DNA of 64,000 bases from Aphanomyces cochlioides (taxonomy: Eukaryota; Oomycota; Saprolegniomycetes; Saprolegniales; Verrucalvaceae), in assembly GCA_019828595.1 (NCBI GenBank), contig JAHQRK010000007.1, positions 1,860,001 through 1,924,000 on the forward strand, in the 5' to 3' direction. The translations under genes were made by a program, and so were the position numbers. How positions within the stretch are numbered: the first letter of the stretch is position 1; each line of letters begins with the position of its first letter. A model generated the notes under the pieces. That model ran no database searches. It worked only from the letters and a program-made list of their open reading frames with translations, and was not told the origin of the DNA. Positions 47,201-57,820 of the stretch are shown piece after piece.

Positions 47201-49772
47201 AGATCCTGCTGGTATATCGGCGATGGTGATTACTTGATTGAAGTCCGACAAAAGTGTTCCTGTGGCCATGGAAAATACGCATAATACATCGCCATTTCGT
47301 CGTCGACGCTGAGCGGCCTCAATATGACAAATACCAAAAGGGACAACAATCCCCAACTGGGAACCTGTCGTATAAAACGAGCCAGCTATCAAAAGCACTG
47401 GATCCAAAAATGACATGTTATTCTGCTCCAGTAGCACAGAATCACACACTGGAATAATGCACCGTTTCTTCAACAGAGCCCCACTCGCGGCCAGCCATTC
47501 GTTTGCTTTCTGAACGTCATTGTCATGCTTCAGCAAAGCAACTGCACATTCGCGATGATTGTATTGACCATTCCACGCCTCCTCCAATTTAGCAATCCGA
47601 GATTGTTGCTCTTGCTCGGAGGCAACTGAGTCATCTTCAGATTGGAAAAATGTGTCATCTACAAGTTTATTGTCGTACAACTGTAAATATTTGAGTTCAA
47701 TACCTTCATGAGCAAATGGTAACTCCAGCAAGTCTACAGATTTAGATGTTTGCTCATCTTGTTTTGCAGTTGCCGCGAAGCACGAAGCACACAAGTCATA
47801 ATCACAACCTTCAAGACAACGGTATCGTGGAACACTGGGTCCCAAGCATCCAGCCTGTTGTCCATCGCAGATCCAACTCGTTGTTAGCGTACTCTCCCCC
47901 ACAGGATGCTCGTGAACTTTCGTAAACTGAAGCTTTGCGTCAGGATCAACCGAGCCATCTACTTTGGAAGCGATATTGAGAAGGCCATGGAGGCTTTCGT
48001 CAGGCAAATCCAAGTAACTCGATAGTTGTGACGGATCATAGCGGCATACAACAAACTGGTGTAATGACCGAGACGGAGAACCATTTGGTTTGGTCGTATC
48101 TCGTTTCAGAGGCCGCTGAGCGACTATATTTCCTGATGCATCTTCTTCCACGATTTGAATATCAAAGCATCCTTCAGCACCCCATCGATAGGTATTCATT
48201 CGCTGATTTTTGTCCCATCTAACAGTGATGCCACTTCCTTGGACGCCACCCCATGTCGAAATTCGCTCAACTGTGCCAACACTACCAGGTTCGCCGTCTT
48301 GATTTGACCATTTCCAATCAGGCCCCCGCACAACTCGGTTACCCACTTGTATTGGATTGGCCTCTACTATATGATGAGATCAAAATTATCATTCTGACAT
48401 ACCCAATGCGGATATCGCAGCGGTCTTTTCTTTTCGTTTAGCTTTGGAGCGTTGCAACATGGGCGGCGCGGGTGTTTTCAAAAAGGCCAATTGGTCTCGG
48501 CACGATATGGTGTACAATGAAGTTCCGTCAGTCACCATTGCATAGACGCTTGTAGATGATACGCCAGTTGTCGACGAAGATCCAAGTAGCAGAGGGGTTA
48601 TAGTCTGGAAATCCAAGGATATTCGATCCACACAATGACCAGGCATTGTAATTGTGCGGCAGTAAAGTGAGTCACCAATTAAGCACAGCCAAGAACGTTC
48701 CACATCTGCGGCTCGACAATAGGTCCGACAATGTGAATAGACCATGTTTCGAAGTGTATCTCCTGCACCCGTCCCGAGTTTGAGAAGACCCAATCGTCCA
48801 TAGATATAGAGAAAGCGCCCATCACACGCAATCGCGTCGCGCACGGATGGGCGATAGACCTCCGTGATCCACGAGCCAATGATGCATCGAGAGACCGGCA
48901 TGGCCAATCGGCAGGCTGCCCCATCTGGGAATTTTGAGAGTTCTTTGAGCGCCATTTCCAGAACAGCGCTATCCTCCGAGGGAATTGTAATGTCGGTCAC
49001 ATTGGTCTCAAGCCATAGGAACGAAAGTTCGTGAAGAATCACAGCAGATTGTAATTGAACTCCAAAGGCAAGTAGTACGAGTGATGCACGAAACGCAGCG
49101 AGTGTCCATTTTCCTGTCGACTGAGACAAAGAACTAGATTCCAATGTCAAACCACACCAATATCAAATGAACTGACCTTGGAACAAAGATGCCTTGCTCA
49201 CGGAGAAAGTTACGGATGTCTGATACAAATTTTTCGACGTCAATAGGCTCGTACCGAAGTGTGCCCGGTTTAAGTTGGAGAAGTTTTGACGCACAGTCGA
49301 GTTGAGGGCTGTATAAAGATCCTTGAACTGCGTCTCGATCCCACATTGCAATATCTCTTCCGGGAATATGTTGCCATTCACGAGGCCCGACTTCATCGAG
49401 CTGAAATGTGATCGTCGAAGAAATTGAAGGAGCAGTGTCGCCTTTCTTTGAATCCGTCGGTTTGTATTTCGACTTGGCAAACTGAACCTGACGATTGTGC
49501 TCCCATGCTCTTTCTGTTGCGATCTGCTCAGCAAACTGCCCCAGTACAAGGATCTCTTCGTCAGGAGGGCAATCTCTGTACCACTTAGAGGTGTCCTTTC
49601 CCAACTTGGTCGTCGAGCTGCTTAGCGTTTGTTGTGAGACGTCCTGAGCTCCTTCTTCGCTCGAAATGTGGTCTGCTTTGGCGTTTGTAGCTAGGGGGTT
49701 GGGATATTCACCCGTCAAAGCAGTTCTATCGCTCAAGAGTCCCAACAAGCGACTCAACTCGCTGTCGTCCAT
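38270..49772 (-). CDS. Giant HECT-type E3 ubiquitin ligase with MIB/HERC2, ZZ, UBA-like and RanBP2 zinc-finger domains
   Basis: Twelve exons join with exact phase: 49177-49772, 48403-49133, 44856-48366, 44640-44811, 43824-44575, 43535-43783, 42666-43494, 42518-42622, 38966-42475, 38741-38926, 38454-38694, 38270-38409. The product is 3673 residues. Domains in order: an N-terminal all-beta region; MIB/HERC2 (about 445-510; [12 protein letters not shown]); ZZ finger (about 605-640; CDYDLCASC); UBA-like helix pair (about 705-735); second ZZ (about 1920-1965; [18 protein letters not shown]); two RanBP2 fingers (about 3000-3060; [24 protein letters not shown]); HECT (about 3297-3673). The catalytic Cys lies in LPKADTCFFNIELP near 3627, spanning the last splice. 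It transfers ubiquitin from E2 to substrates, possibly reading ubiquitin or histone-like tails through its ZZ and RanBP2 fingers. The fourth intron's acceptor (44576 or a nearby AG) is uncertain. Confidence 0.9.
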
Positions 49773-49925
49773 CTTGGTCTGATGAAGTTTGAGAATGAAA
49801 AGTCTCAGGAGATATTTCGTGCATTTGAAAAATTTGCATTATTGTCTTTTTCACTGAAATTTGTATTGTCTTTTCGGGCAAAAACTCGAATTTTATCCCG
49901 ATTTCTTCATTTTTGGAATCGATTA

Positions 49926-49998
49926 ATATCCGGTTATTTGTCAAATTAACCGGAATTTAGAGCTTATCCGGACATTATTGTGCTAAAATCCGGATAAT
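49926..49998. promoter_or_regulatory. Cluster of four CCGGAT/CCGGTT sites upstream of the HECT gene
   Basis: ATATCCGGTTA, TTAACCGGAAT, TTATCCGGAC and ATCCGGATAA lie about 155-225 nt upstream of the ATG at 49772. The four show more variation than the sites near other genes. Confidence 0.4.
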
Positions 49999-50054
49999 AT
50001 GTGTAGTTCACGCATCGGAATGCTAAATAATAGCTACTAAAGTGTATTTAGTAA

Positions 50055-50165
50055 TGCTAAAATACACGACAAACACACGTCAAAACACACACAAATCGAT
50101 TTGTAATATCGATTAAATCAACCGGCGATACGAAATTTGAATCGAAAAGACAATATTTTTGACAA
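50055..50165 (-). repeat. Dispersed repeat arm, copy of 13750-13850
   Basis: In reverse complement, this block follows the same order of short words as 13750-13850: ATATTGTC, a TTCAAATTTCG-like block, AATCGATATT, AAATCGATTT, then GTGTGT runs. It faces the 50245-50375 arm across about 80 nt of AT-rich sequence, giving an inverted-repeat layout like a MITE. Confidence 0.5.
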
Positions 50166-50244
50166 AAAATTGAAATATTCTCAAATACTATTCAGATATA
50201 GTGAGTTCAACTGTAATGTGAAAGTACTTTCAATAAAGTAAAGT

Positions 50245-50375
50245 TTTGAATGTGTGTTTTGTGTGTGTTTTTGTCAAGAAGACTAATACTCGATTCTGAT
50301 TGGCTATAGATTTTGAATAGATTTGGAAAAATAGATACATTTTTCACCCCAGTCACAATTTAGAGTGTATGTAAC
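50245..50375 (+). repeat. Dispersed repeat arm, copy of 7425-7560
   Basis: Shares GTGTGTTTTG, ACTCGATTCTGATTGGCT and the downstream ATACATTT and TTTAGAGTGTAT blocks with 7425-7560. It forms the right side of an apparent inverted-repeat element with the 50055-50165 arm. Confidence 0.5.
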
Positions 50376-50976
50376 AATATATAAATATTTATATGTGATA
50401 AAGTATTGAAACTCAAATTTCAATCCAATATCGAATTTAATTATCAGAAGTGGGCATTTTTGTTTTGTCGAAACGAAGTGCCGGAGCAAAAGCAACGTCG
50501 TTCACATGACGTGCAGTAGTGCTGTAGCCCCTTGAATGCGCCCACACAAAACCTTTCGGCAGCGGACGCCAACCTCATCTTCAGGGTTTGGTCACCATTC
50601 TAGTGGTGTTCGTTGGTACGCTCGATGACACTTCCGGAATGTCAAATTACAGCAACCATCAAGAATTAGATCTACGATGAAGACGGGATGGCAAGACTTC
50701 TTGTTTGTCGTGAGATGGAACAATCATAAAGCAGAAGGATTTCAAGCATCCTTATCATCTTCTCAGTCATGTTTCTCGATGATGCCTTTGTCAGTTTCCC
50801 GACGTCACGGACTACATACAGCCCAATTCGCTCTGTCAGAAGGCTGTTGAATTCGTCAAGATGACAACAGATTTGTCGATTGATGCCTTCCCTGATGCAA
50901 TCCAATATGATAATTGCGCCCACTCTCTACAATTTTTGCATTCTCTTAATTGCTAAAGTGATCCAAATTGCGCATA

Positions 50977-51006
50977 CAGTCCGCGACATGGCTATACGAT
51001 CACCCC
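50977..51006 (+). repeat. Left terminal inverted repeat of the outer transposon
   Basis: Begins CAGTCCG after a TA dinucleotide and ends CCCC. It is identical in reverse complement to 54258-54287 and contains CGACATGGCTATACGATCA, also found at the ends of the inner element. Confidence 0.8.
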
Positions 51007-51157
51007 TTTTGCGAGCCATTTTTGGTCTCCTCGCCATATTAAATGCTGCTAGATGAGGTGAACAGTGATAGTTTAACATGAGAGCTCGAATGCAATGCAT
51101 GTAAGTGACATTTATGTGTTAGAAGCTAACCAAACTACATATTACTTCAATGACCCA

Positions 51158-52313
51158 CGACATGGCTATACGATCATGACATTAACTGAGTTAATAGTCA
51201 ATGCTACGGCCTTTCAATGCTACAATTTCGACGCAACGCTTATTCATTGAGGCAAGGAGTTTGTCGAGAGAGCTTTGGCTGACCTGGTTCCACGCATTTT
51301 GAATTGCAATCTTCAAATCGGACCGACTACTGTAGGTGCGGCCATTTTTGTAAACTGTGCGCACCATTTGGCCCCACACATTCTCCATAGGATTCAAATC
51401 AGGAGAACGTGCAGGCCATGGCAACAAACGAATATTGTTGGCGGCCATCCAATCTTTAGTCGCCTTGGAGGAATGGATTGGCGCATTGTCCTGCTGGAGG
51501 ACCCAAGAGTCACCCCCAATTCGAGCCGCAGAGGGGAGGAGAAAATTCTCCAAAGTCGAACAGTACTTCGTGGAGTCTTGTTTTCCCTCTAAAAATGCAA
51601 GAGGAGTTTCCCCCTACCAGCAAAGCCACCCCAAACCATGACAGACCCACCACCACTCTGTCTCTTGCTGAAATACTGGGGCTCCTTCCGGAGATCCCGC
51701 CAGTAGTATTGAAGACCGTCTGGGTCGTCAAGATTAAACTTCTTTTTATCAGAGAAGATAATCTGACGCCACAGACATTCCTCAGTTATACGGAGGGTCG
51801 CCCACTCGGTTTCGACAGTGCTGTGCTGTCATCCAGGGACCAGACTTTCTCTTCTCCCAGTTGAGACGGTCACTTGATCGGAGGATTCTCTGGACTTGTC
51901 TTTTGCCTATTGGCAACTTGTTTTCGGCTTGGAGCTGTGCAGCCGTCGATTTGCCTTTGCAGGCGTCTCGAATGAGAGCGCGGACTGCCGTGGGGTTCAG
52001 CCTTGGCGTCGGTCCAGTCCGTTTTACTGAGCCATACGTGTCGGAAGAAGTTAGGAAGGCTGAGATACAGCTTTGTGAACGTCCAAGCTGCTTTGCAATC
52101 CACCATTGAGACTTGTTGGCGACATTCCAGGCCTCTATTTGAGCCTGCTCCTTCTCGGTCAGTTTCTTTCCTCTAGGCATCTACATGTTTAACATAGTGA
52201 GCGTCAAGTCACGTAAATTGATTAACGCGTTATTTGTGACTACGATCTTGACGAATGACGCTTGCATTGCGTCAGGGGACTGCGTTATTCGTCTTGATCG
52301 TATAGCCATGTCG
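51158..52313. mobile_element. Nested Tc1/mariner-type element (decayed)
   Basis: Bounded by the 19-mer CGACATGGCTATACGATCA at 51158-51176 and its exact reverse complement at 52295-52313. The precise outer limits of the element are not fixed, since similarity between ends extends a few bases outward with gaps. It contains a broken DD34E transposase on the minus strand and sits in the non-coding part of the outer element. Confidence 0.6.
51191..52180 (-). pseudogene. Tc1-type DD34E transposase (frameshifted, with stop)
   Basis: The N-terminal frame (52180 to about 51782) has a helix-turn-helix: KLTEKEQAQIEAWNVANKSQ and RSQSCISAFL. The DDE domain follows in other frames: IIFSDKKKFN (first Asp), GGGSVMVWGGF, QQDNAPIHSS (second Asp), and PDLNPMENVWG (Glu). 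Between the second Asp and Glu are 34 residues, the Tc1 spacing. At least one frameshift near 51790 and a stop in GKLLLHF break the gene, so it is inactive. Confidence 0.85.
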
Positions 52314-52686
52314 CGCGTTGACATACCTGTGCTCACTTGAAGGCAAATACAGCGATCTGGGAAATATAAGACCAGCGGCGGCTCTTCGGTGATTGTTCAG
52401 TTTCAAACTCAAGTTGAAGTCATGGACCTGTGAAATATTTTATCCTCTTAAATTGTATATTGGTGTCGTCTCAAGAACATGAACTTTGTATTTAATGCTA
52501 TCATTAAAGTTTATGCACTGTGAAAGTAACTAGAATACCTGCGATATTGCAAAATGCAATGCATTCAATGAAAAGTCATAGCAGTCATAGATAAAGTGAA
52601 AACCTCTATAATTTAATATTTACTGTATCCATTTCGAGGATGTGTTGTCGAACAATCCCAACACGATGAACCAACACTGTATTGAA

Positions 52687-53994
52687 TTAGTTAGCCTTAG
52701 GCAACGCTTTCCTAAAACTAGACCTAATTGTTTCAGGAGTGATAACATTCCAGGCTGCAATCGCTCTTTTTATTGTTGCCATCCTCTTTTCTTTGGCCGT
52801 ACGTTGAGTGGTTATCTCAGCAAGCCACATTCTCCGCAAAATACTTTTGAATGGGCCCATGACACCTACATCCAAGGGTTGCAACACAGATGTGCAATTT
52901 TTTGGAAGCGGGCAGAGGTAAGAGCTCAACTCTTCCTCCATAATAGCGAAACTTTCGTCGCTCACATGAGCAGCGAAATTGTCAACAACAAATAGTGTTG
53001 GACCACGCAATTCAGATCTAAATAGTGTTAAATAGTGTAAATGTGTCATTATTACCTCATCAAATCTTTTAAGTAGTATTTCCATCCATCACTGTCCATC
53101 CAAGCATTCTTTTGGACGAAGTAAGCATGCTCTTTGGGATATTCTTGCAGTTCCTCTTGTTCAATGTATCCTCCCTTTTCGCCCTTGATTATAAACAGTA
53201 TAGGAAGTTTTTCACCTGTAAATAGTGTTAGAAATATTCTATCTAATCATACTAAATTTTACCGTTACTGCGGGCAGAAAGCACCGCTGTCAGTCTTGAT
53301 GACGACTTTTCACTCGTCTCCAGTGAGGAGTCTTGACCAATTTGAGTCCACAGGTATCGAGGAGGGGTATCGTAGTAGATACCGGTTTCATCTACATTCA
53401 CAATGTTCTCACTCGAAATATACCTATATTGGTTCCAAAAATCGGAACAAAATTTGTCCTTCACCCTTTTCAGTTCTTCTCGTGACAACGGGCATGATGA
53501 CGGCGTTGCACGTCGCCACATGCGAAAGTTGTTTCGCAGAGCGAAATCACGACACAGAGACCCTACATTTTTGTAGGGATCTCCAACACACTCACATGAC
53601 GTGATATAGTTGTGCAACCACTCTGAGTGGTGTGTCTTCAGATACTGCACCATGTGAAAGGTGCTCAGAGGACGTCGTTTTTGTCGTAAGAACTGCTTGA
53701 AATGGAGAAGATTCTATTGTTATTAAGAAGAGTAAAGTATGATATATTTATTATGCTTACTTGAGGCTGTGGAAGAATACACGGTCTCCCCGCACCAGGG
53801 GACCTTTTCGCTTGGGCTTGAAGGGATTTCAACGCTGTCGCGTCCCATTTTCGTATAGTTTCGTTTGAGATTCCAGTTCTCGCAACAACAGCCTGCATGC
53901 CTTCTTCTTCAACGGCACGAAGAATCTTGAGTTTGTATGACGCCGTGTAGGAGCGTAGGAGCTTACTCAGGCCTTGGTGCTTGTCTGACATCAC
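52687..53994 (-). CDS. Pogo-like (DDE_1) transposase, apparently intact
   Basis: Four exons (53761-53994, 53263-53695, 53056-53215, 52687-53017) encode 385 residues, phases exact and no internal stop. An N-terminal psq-type helix-turn-helix reads LSKLLRSYTASYKLKILRAV and GISNETIRKWD. The DDE core has NVDETGIYY (first Asp), TLFVVDNFAAHVS (second) and SVLQPLDVGVMGPFK (third); this DDD pattern is the pogo/Tigger/CENP-B family. It lies inside perfect 30-bp terminal repeats. The start at MSDKHQ is preferred over the upstream ATG at 54039, but both are in frame. Confidence 0.8.
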
Positions 53995-54257
53995 GTTTGT
54001 CACTTTATGGCCATGAAATGATGGCTGGCATCCTGCCAATTATATTTCCTGTTATAATTTATAATATCAATTATGAAGGTTCTATTGTAGGGTAGGGTTA
54101 GTTGCTGGTCTTATATTTCCCAGATCTCTGTATCTCAGTGTCAACACCATCAATTTTATCGCTCGTGGCACCATAATATTGGCAAATCAAAATACTTCAT
54201 TATGCATTTGGCTGTGATGCCCAGAAGTGATTGGTTAAAATTGGACAGCCTCAAGAC

Positions 54258-54287
54258 GGGGTGATCGTATAGCCATGTCGCGGACTG
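54258..54287 (-). repeat. Right terminal inverted repeat of the outer transposon
   Basis: Reverse complement of 50977-51006 over all 30 positions by eye; it ends with GGACTG and is followed by TGAGGTG. Confidence 0.8.
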
Positions 54288-54565
54288 TGAGGTGGGCAAT
54301 GCAGTTATTAAATCGACTTGCAGCATTGTCAGATGATGACTTGTTATGCTGGTGACATGGGTGAATTCCTTCCGTCGCTAACCAACTTGCCTGTTCCTAT
54401 CTGTTTCTCCCTAATGCCCCAGTGGTGGGCAATTCGTTCAGCAAGACAACAATGTTGTCTCAACGGTGCAAAATTGCCATGGTTGTTGATGGAAAGCTGA
54501 CAAGTTGGTTGCACCGCGTTTTGAATGAATCGCAAGTTTCACCTTTGGAAGGCAAGACATAAAGG

Positions 54566-56015
54566 ATGATCAAACTGACTGTCGTTCGTTACAACTCATC
54601 TAGATGTATTTTAAGAAACAACTCGGCATTCACCAAAATGCTTGCGTCGAGAAGTGTTGGCGCAACAACTGCGGTGTGTTCTTTGTCGGATCAAGTCAAA
54701 AAGTACAAATCACGTACTATTCAGGAAAATGTCGTCCACAAAGGTGGAAGACAACCCAAGCGTGAAATCGACTCGCTGGTCGTCATGTGCATCAAAGTCG
54801 TCACACAATGCTTCAACACTAAAGCCAACCCAATGAGCGGAATCCCAACCAAGCTCTTACCCGAGGTGACTTTGCGCCTGCCTTTGGATCTGCCTCTTTC
54901 GGCTTCAGCGCCTCACATCCAAGATGAAAACTTTTGGAAGCGCTGCTGTTTGAATCGAACTGGATGGACGAACCTTCAGATTGCACATCATGGACTCACA
55001 TGGAAACAACTCTATTTGGGTATTCAAAGGCCACCTGGAATAAAGAATTGATTGAATTTTGTAGAGCGCAACCTGCAAGAGGAATTGGAATCTTTTGATC
55101 CTTCCAACTCTCCAGACACGTATGAAGATCTTCTCGCCAAAGTACGCGCCTGTGCGCCGTACATTTTCTCTCTCGAGCTCGAGCAACTTCTCTCTCATCT
55201 TGATATGCATGAAGTCACTTCATGTTTGCCAAATCTAACCAAACTCAAGCTCACATACGGTGTAAAGCAAATCGGGATGAAGTATGAACGCATGCTATTT
55301 GGCATGAAAATCAGCGACGCAACGGCCCTTGCGCACGCAATTAAATCCACATCAACGCTTTCTACCCTTTGTTTGCCCAGCAACCTTCTTGATGATGACC
55401 TGCTCCGCATGCTCATGGCTGGCCTCATCAAGAACACAACAATTACTACGCTTGACTTGGCCCACAATAAAATTACTAATCATGGTGCTCGCCTTCTCTC
55501 CAAGTTGCTTGTCCCTACGTCGGTACGACAGGAAGCAAAGTGTCAGGCCTAACTTAATTGTGCAGGTTATATATACTCTTAATTTGTGCGACAACCAAAT
55601 TCATGCTGAAGGGGGTCGATACCTTGCACGAGGCTTGAAATGTAACACAAGTTTGGTCGAACTTAATCTTCGCCTTAATCGACTCACTGACGAAGGAGGG
55701 AAGCTACTGCTCGAAGGTGTCGAAGGACACCGCGCACTGTCCATTTTGAACTTGAGTAACAATGCTGTTGGGAAAGAAACGGCAGAAGCTCTTGCCGTGA
55801 TATTGTCGGATCCGACCAGTGCTCTTGCCGTCATTGATTTGAGTGGAAATCAACTCTCTGAAGTTGACGCAACAAATCTGCTCGAAGGTTTGGCGAAAAA
55901 TACCAAAGTCATTACTCTCGATTTGCGCCAAAATCAAGTACCCAGGGATGCGCCAGTGTTTTCTCATATTGCGGATATCATTCGCCGCAATGAAATCGAC
56001 GGCCGCCGAGGATAA
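54566..56015 (+). CDS. DRC5: Dynein regulatory complex subunit 5 (TCTE1-like LRR protein)
   Basis: Three exons (54566-55019, 55065-55522, 55566-56015) give up to 453 residues; the true ATG may be the later one near 54638. The N-terminal part (LLPEVTLRLPLDLPLS, NFWKRCCLNRTGW, LTWKQLYLERNLQEELE) matches the DRC5/TCTE1 start. Leucine-rich repeats follow: LSTLCLPSNLLDDDLLRML, ITTLDLAHNKITNHGARLL, IYTLNLCDNQIHAEGGRYL, LVELNLRLNRLTDEGGKLL. DRC5 is part of the nexin-dynein regulatory complex of motile flagella, so this marks a flagellated life stage (zoospores in an oomycete). Confidence 0.85.
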
Positions 56016-56127
56016 TCAAGTTAAGTGACCAACGAATCGATATATTGGTACGAAAATAAAAAAGCCAAGCTACTTGATAATGATCGCAATGGATTTTTCT
56101 CATGCGCTTGAGGTTACTCATATTTCT

Positions 56128-57474
56128 TCACCTGAGCTGCGACGCATGGTTGTGCTTTAATCGCGCGAGTCCAACAATGTAGCGATCATCTTGAGTGACT
56201 TTGCACAGTCGCACATGCCAAAGACAAGTCGATTGCATACATGTGAATGTCGTATAGACGGAATGCTCATCGCCATCATACCTGGAGCTTCGTTTGATGT
56301 CGTATCCGCGATCGTGGCACCATCGTCTAATTGCAATCTCTGCACCGAGGAGAGTGCGGAAGGGTCCCAACGGAAAGATGTCTTGAATTGGGAAAATTTT
56401 CAAGGCAAAATCCAAGCATGTACCAACAACGTCGTCGGAGAGTGCTTGGCGAACAGAATTCCAAACCATCCCTGCTGGATCTTGGAGAAGTTGTGTCCAG
56501 GTTGGAGACATCGATCGGGGGGCAGTTGGATGCGAAGCAGTGACATAGAGATCATTGTCAAGAGCTTCCTGGGCTACCATGAACTCAGCATAAGGGTCAC
56601 AACGCCAAATGTTGTCAATCTCATAGCTCATGCTAGGAGGCCTGACATATGGCTGTTGTTGTAGAGGATGGTTGTGTCCGACCGTGGGGTTTGATCGTCG
56701 AATACGCCAGAATAATTGTTTAGTTTGAATGATCGAAATCATCCAGGGACACGAGAACACATAGGGGATACTGAGGTTGGTTCCACATACGCCTTCGTGG
56801 AATGCACATTGATAGACTGTGCCTGACAAATTCAGTCCACTCAGCTGGCGCTTGATTTGCACAAGGCCAAGTGAGTGTATCTTTAGAACAGAAGCTAGAA
56901 CATTGACACATTCTTCATGCGTATCAAACTTCATCTTGAAGAGTATCGAACTTGGTTCAAACGAGAGAGCCGATTTGGTTTGTGGTTCCTCCATAGCCTC
57001 ATTCATCATGCAAAGTCGGTAGCCAGCGGGAGATATAGCTGCTTGATGAGACATTAATGGATTTTGGTCGGTGGTCAAGGTCGAAATGTCACTTGACGTT
57101 TGGGACTGCCATTGGCCTTCGTGTATGTTGTTGTTCAGAGCTGTGTTAATCGTGCTTTCACTGTAAAACCACGACAGCAAATCCACTTCGTGTAGAAATC
57201 CATTTGAAAACGTGGCGTCTTGTCCACTGGGCCAATTCAATGAATTGTCGAGAAAGGCAGGGATATCATTCCCATCATCCTCGTCTCGACAAGATACCTT
57301 TTCAAGCCAGTCCTCCAAGGGCTCATCTTCAAACAATCCTTCCTCCGCCTGCTCTTTTAGCGACGATTCCTCTTTGATTTGCTCAATCTCTTGCATTTCC
57401 TTCGAATAGTTCGGCGTGCCTTCCATCGTTGTTGCTTCAAGTGCGGTAGTTTCTAAGTGCAATCTCGCGCGCAA
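56128..57474 (-). CDS. FAR1/MULE-type (WRKY-GCM fold) DNA-binding protein
   Basis: An intronless frame of 448 residues; ATGs at 57474 and 57426 are both possible. The first 80 residues are acidic. Two modules of the FAR1/MULE zinc-finger type follow: residues about 190-280 (FDTHEECVNVL, GTVYQCAFHEGVCG, CPWMISI) and about 350-448 (LGAEIAIRRWCHDRGYDIKR, TFTCMQSTCLWHVRLCK, KHNHASQ). The C-x4-C...HNH zinc set is clear in the second module and weaker in the first. No MULE transposase core is present, so this may be a transposon-derived regulator taken over by the host. This is inferred from domain content. Confidence 0.6.
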   Translation of the reverse strand: MRARLHLETTALEATTMEGTPNYSKEMQEIEQIKEESSLKEQAEEGLFEDEPLEDWLEKVSCRDEDDGNDIPAFLDNSLNWPSGQDATFSNGFLHEVDLLSWFYSESTINTALNNNIHEGQWQSQTSSDISTLTTDQNPLMSHQAAISPAGYRLCMMNEAMEEPQTKSALSFEPSSILFKMKFDTHEECVNVLASVLKIHSLGLVQIKRQLSGLNLSGTVYQCAFHEGVCGTNLSIPYVFSCPWMISIIQTKQLFWRIRRSNPTVGHNHPLQQQPYVRPPSMSYEIDNIWRCDPYAEFMVAQEALDNDLYVTASHPTAPRSMSPTWTQLLQDPAGMVWNSVRQALSDDVVGTCLDFALKIFPIQDIFPLGPFRTLLGAEIAIRRWCHDRGYDIKRSSRYDGDEHSVYTTFTCMQSTCLWHVRLCKVTQDDRYIVGLARLKHNHASQLR

Positions 57475-57820
57475 ATTTCAAATTCACCTTTCATACATGA
57501 TAAATATCATATAAAATAATAGAGGTAAGTGCACTGTGCACTTTCTTCATTTTGAAACTTGCAGTTTCAGGTATCTGGATGATTTCCAATGTTTGCTTTG
57601 TCATTGACATCGTTTACTAACTCATTTCCAGACCTCAAAAGGGACACGATGCAGTTGCTATTCCTGCTAGTATCTGTCGATGAGCGTTCCGAAGGATTCC
57701 ACTCTATTTTGTGGGGAAATGCCAAGCAGGTCAGCATGGTGATGCTATGTGCATTTGTTCAACGTTTGAGAGATGTCATTTGATTTGTATATATTGATAT
57801 TACTCCAAATCATTAGTGCA

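Larger units (their letters stand above)
49773..50976. other. AT-rich intergenic region with motif cluster and repeats
   Basis: Holds a TCCGGATA cluster (49926-49998), then two arms of a dispersed repeat (50055-50165 and 50245-50375). A minus-strand open frame at 50672-50923 has no recognised motif. The region ends at the left terminus of the nested transposons. Confidence 0.5.
50977..54287. mobile_element. Pogo-like DNA transposon containing a nested Tc1-like element
   Basis: The ends at 50977-51006 and 54258-54287 are perfect 30-bp inverted repeats starting CAGTCCGCGACATGGC. The left end is preceded by TA, the usual target of pogo/Tc1 elements. The right flank reads TG, so one target copy is mutated or the boundary is slightly off. 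The right half carries a spliced pogo-like transposase with an open frame. The left half is interrupted by a Tc1-type element (51158-52313). Confidence 0.75.

Noticed and set aside
50672..50923. Minus-strand 83-codon frame left of the transposons
   Set aside because: No motif and located in repeat-rich DNA; cannot be distinguished from chance.
57589..57783. Plus-strand 64-codon frame between the FAR1-type and STPGR genes
   Set aside because: Hydrophobic but without signal-peptide context or conserved motif; it lies in a short intergenic gap.
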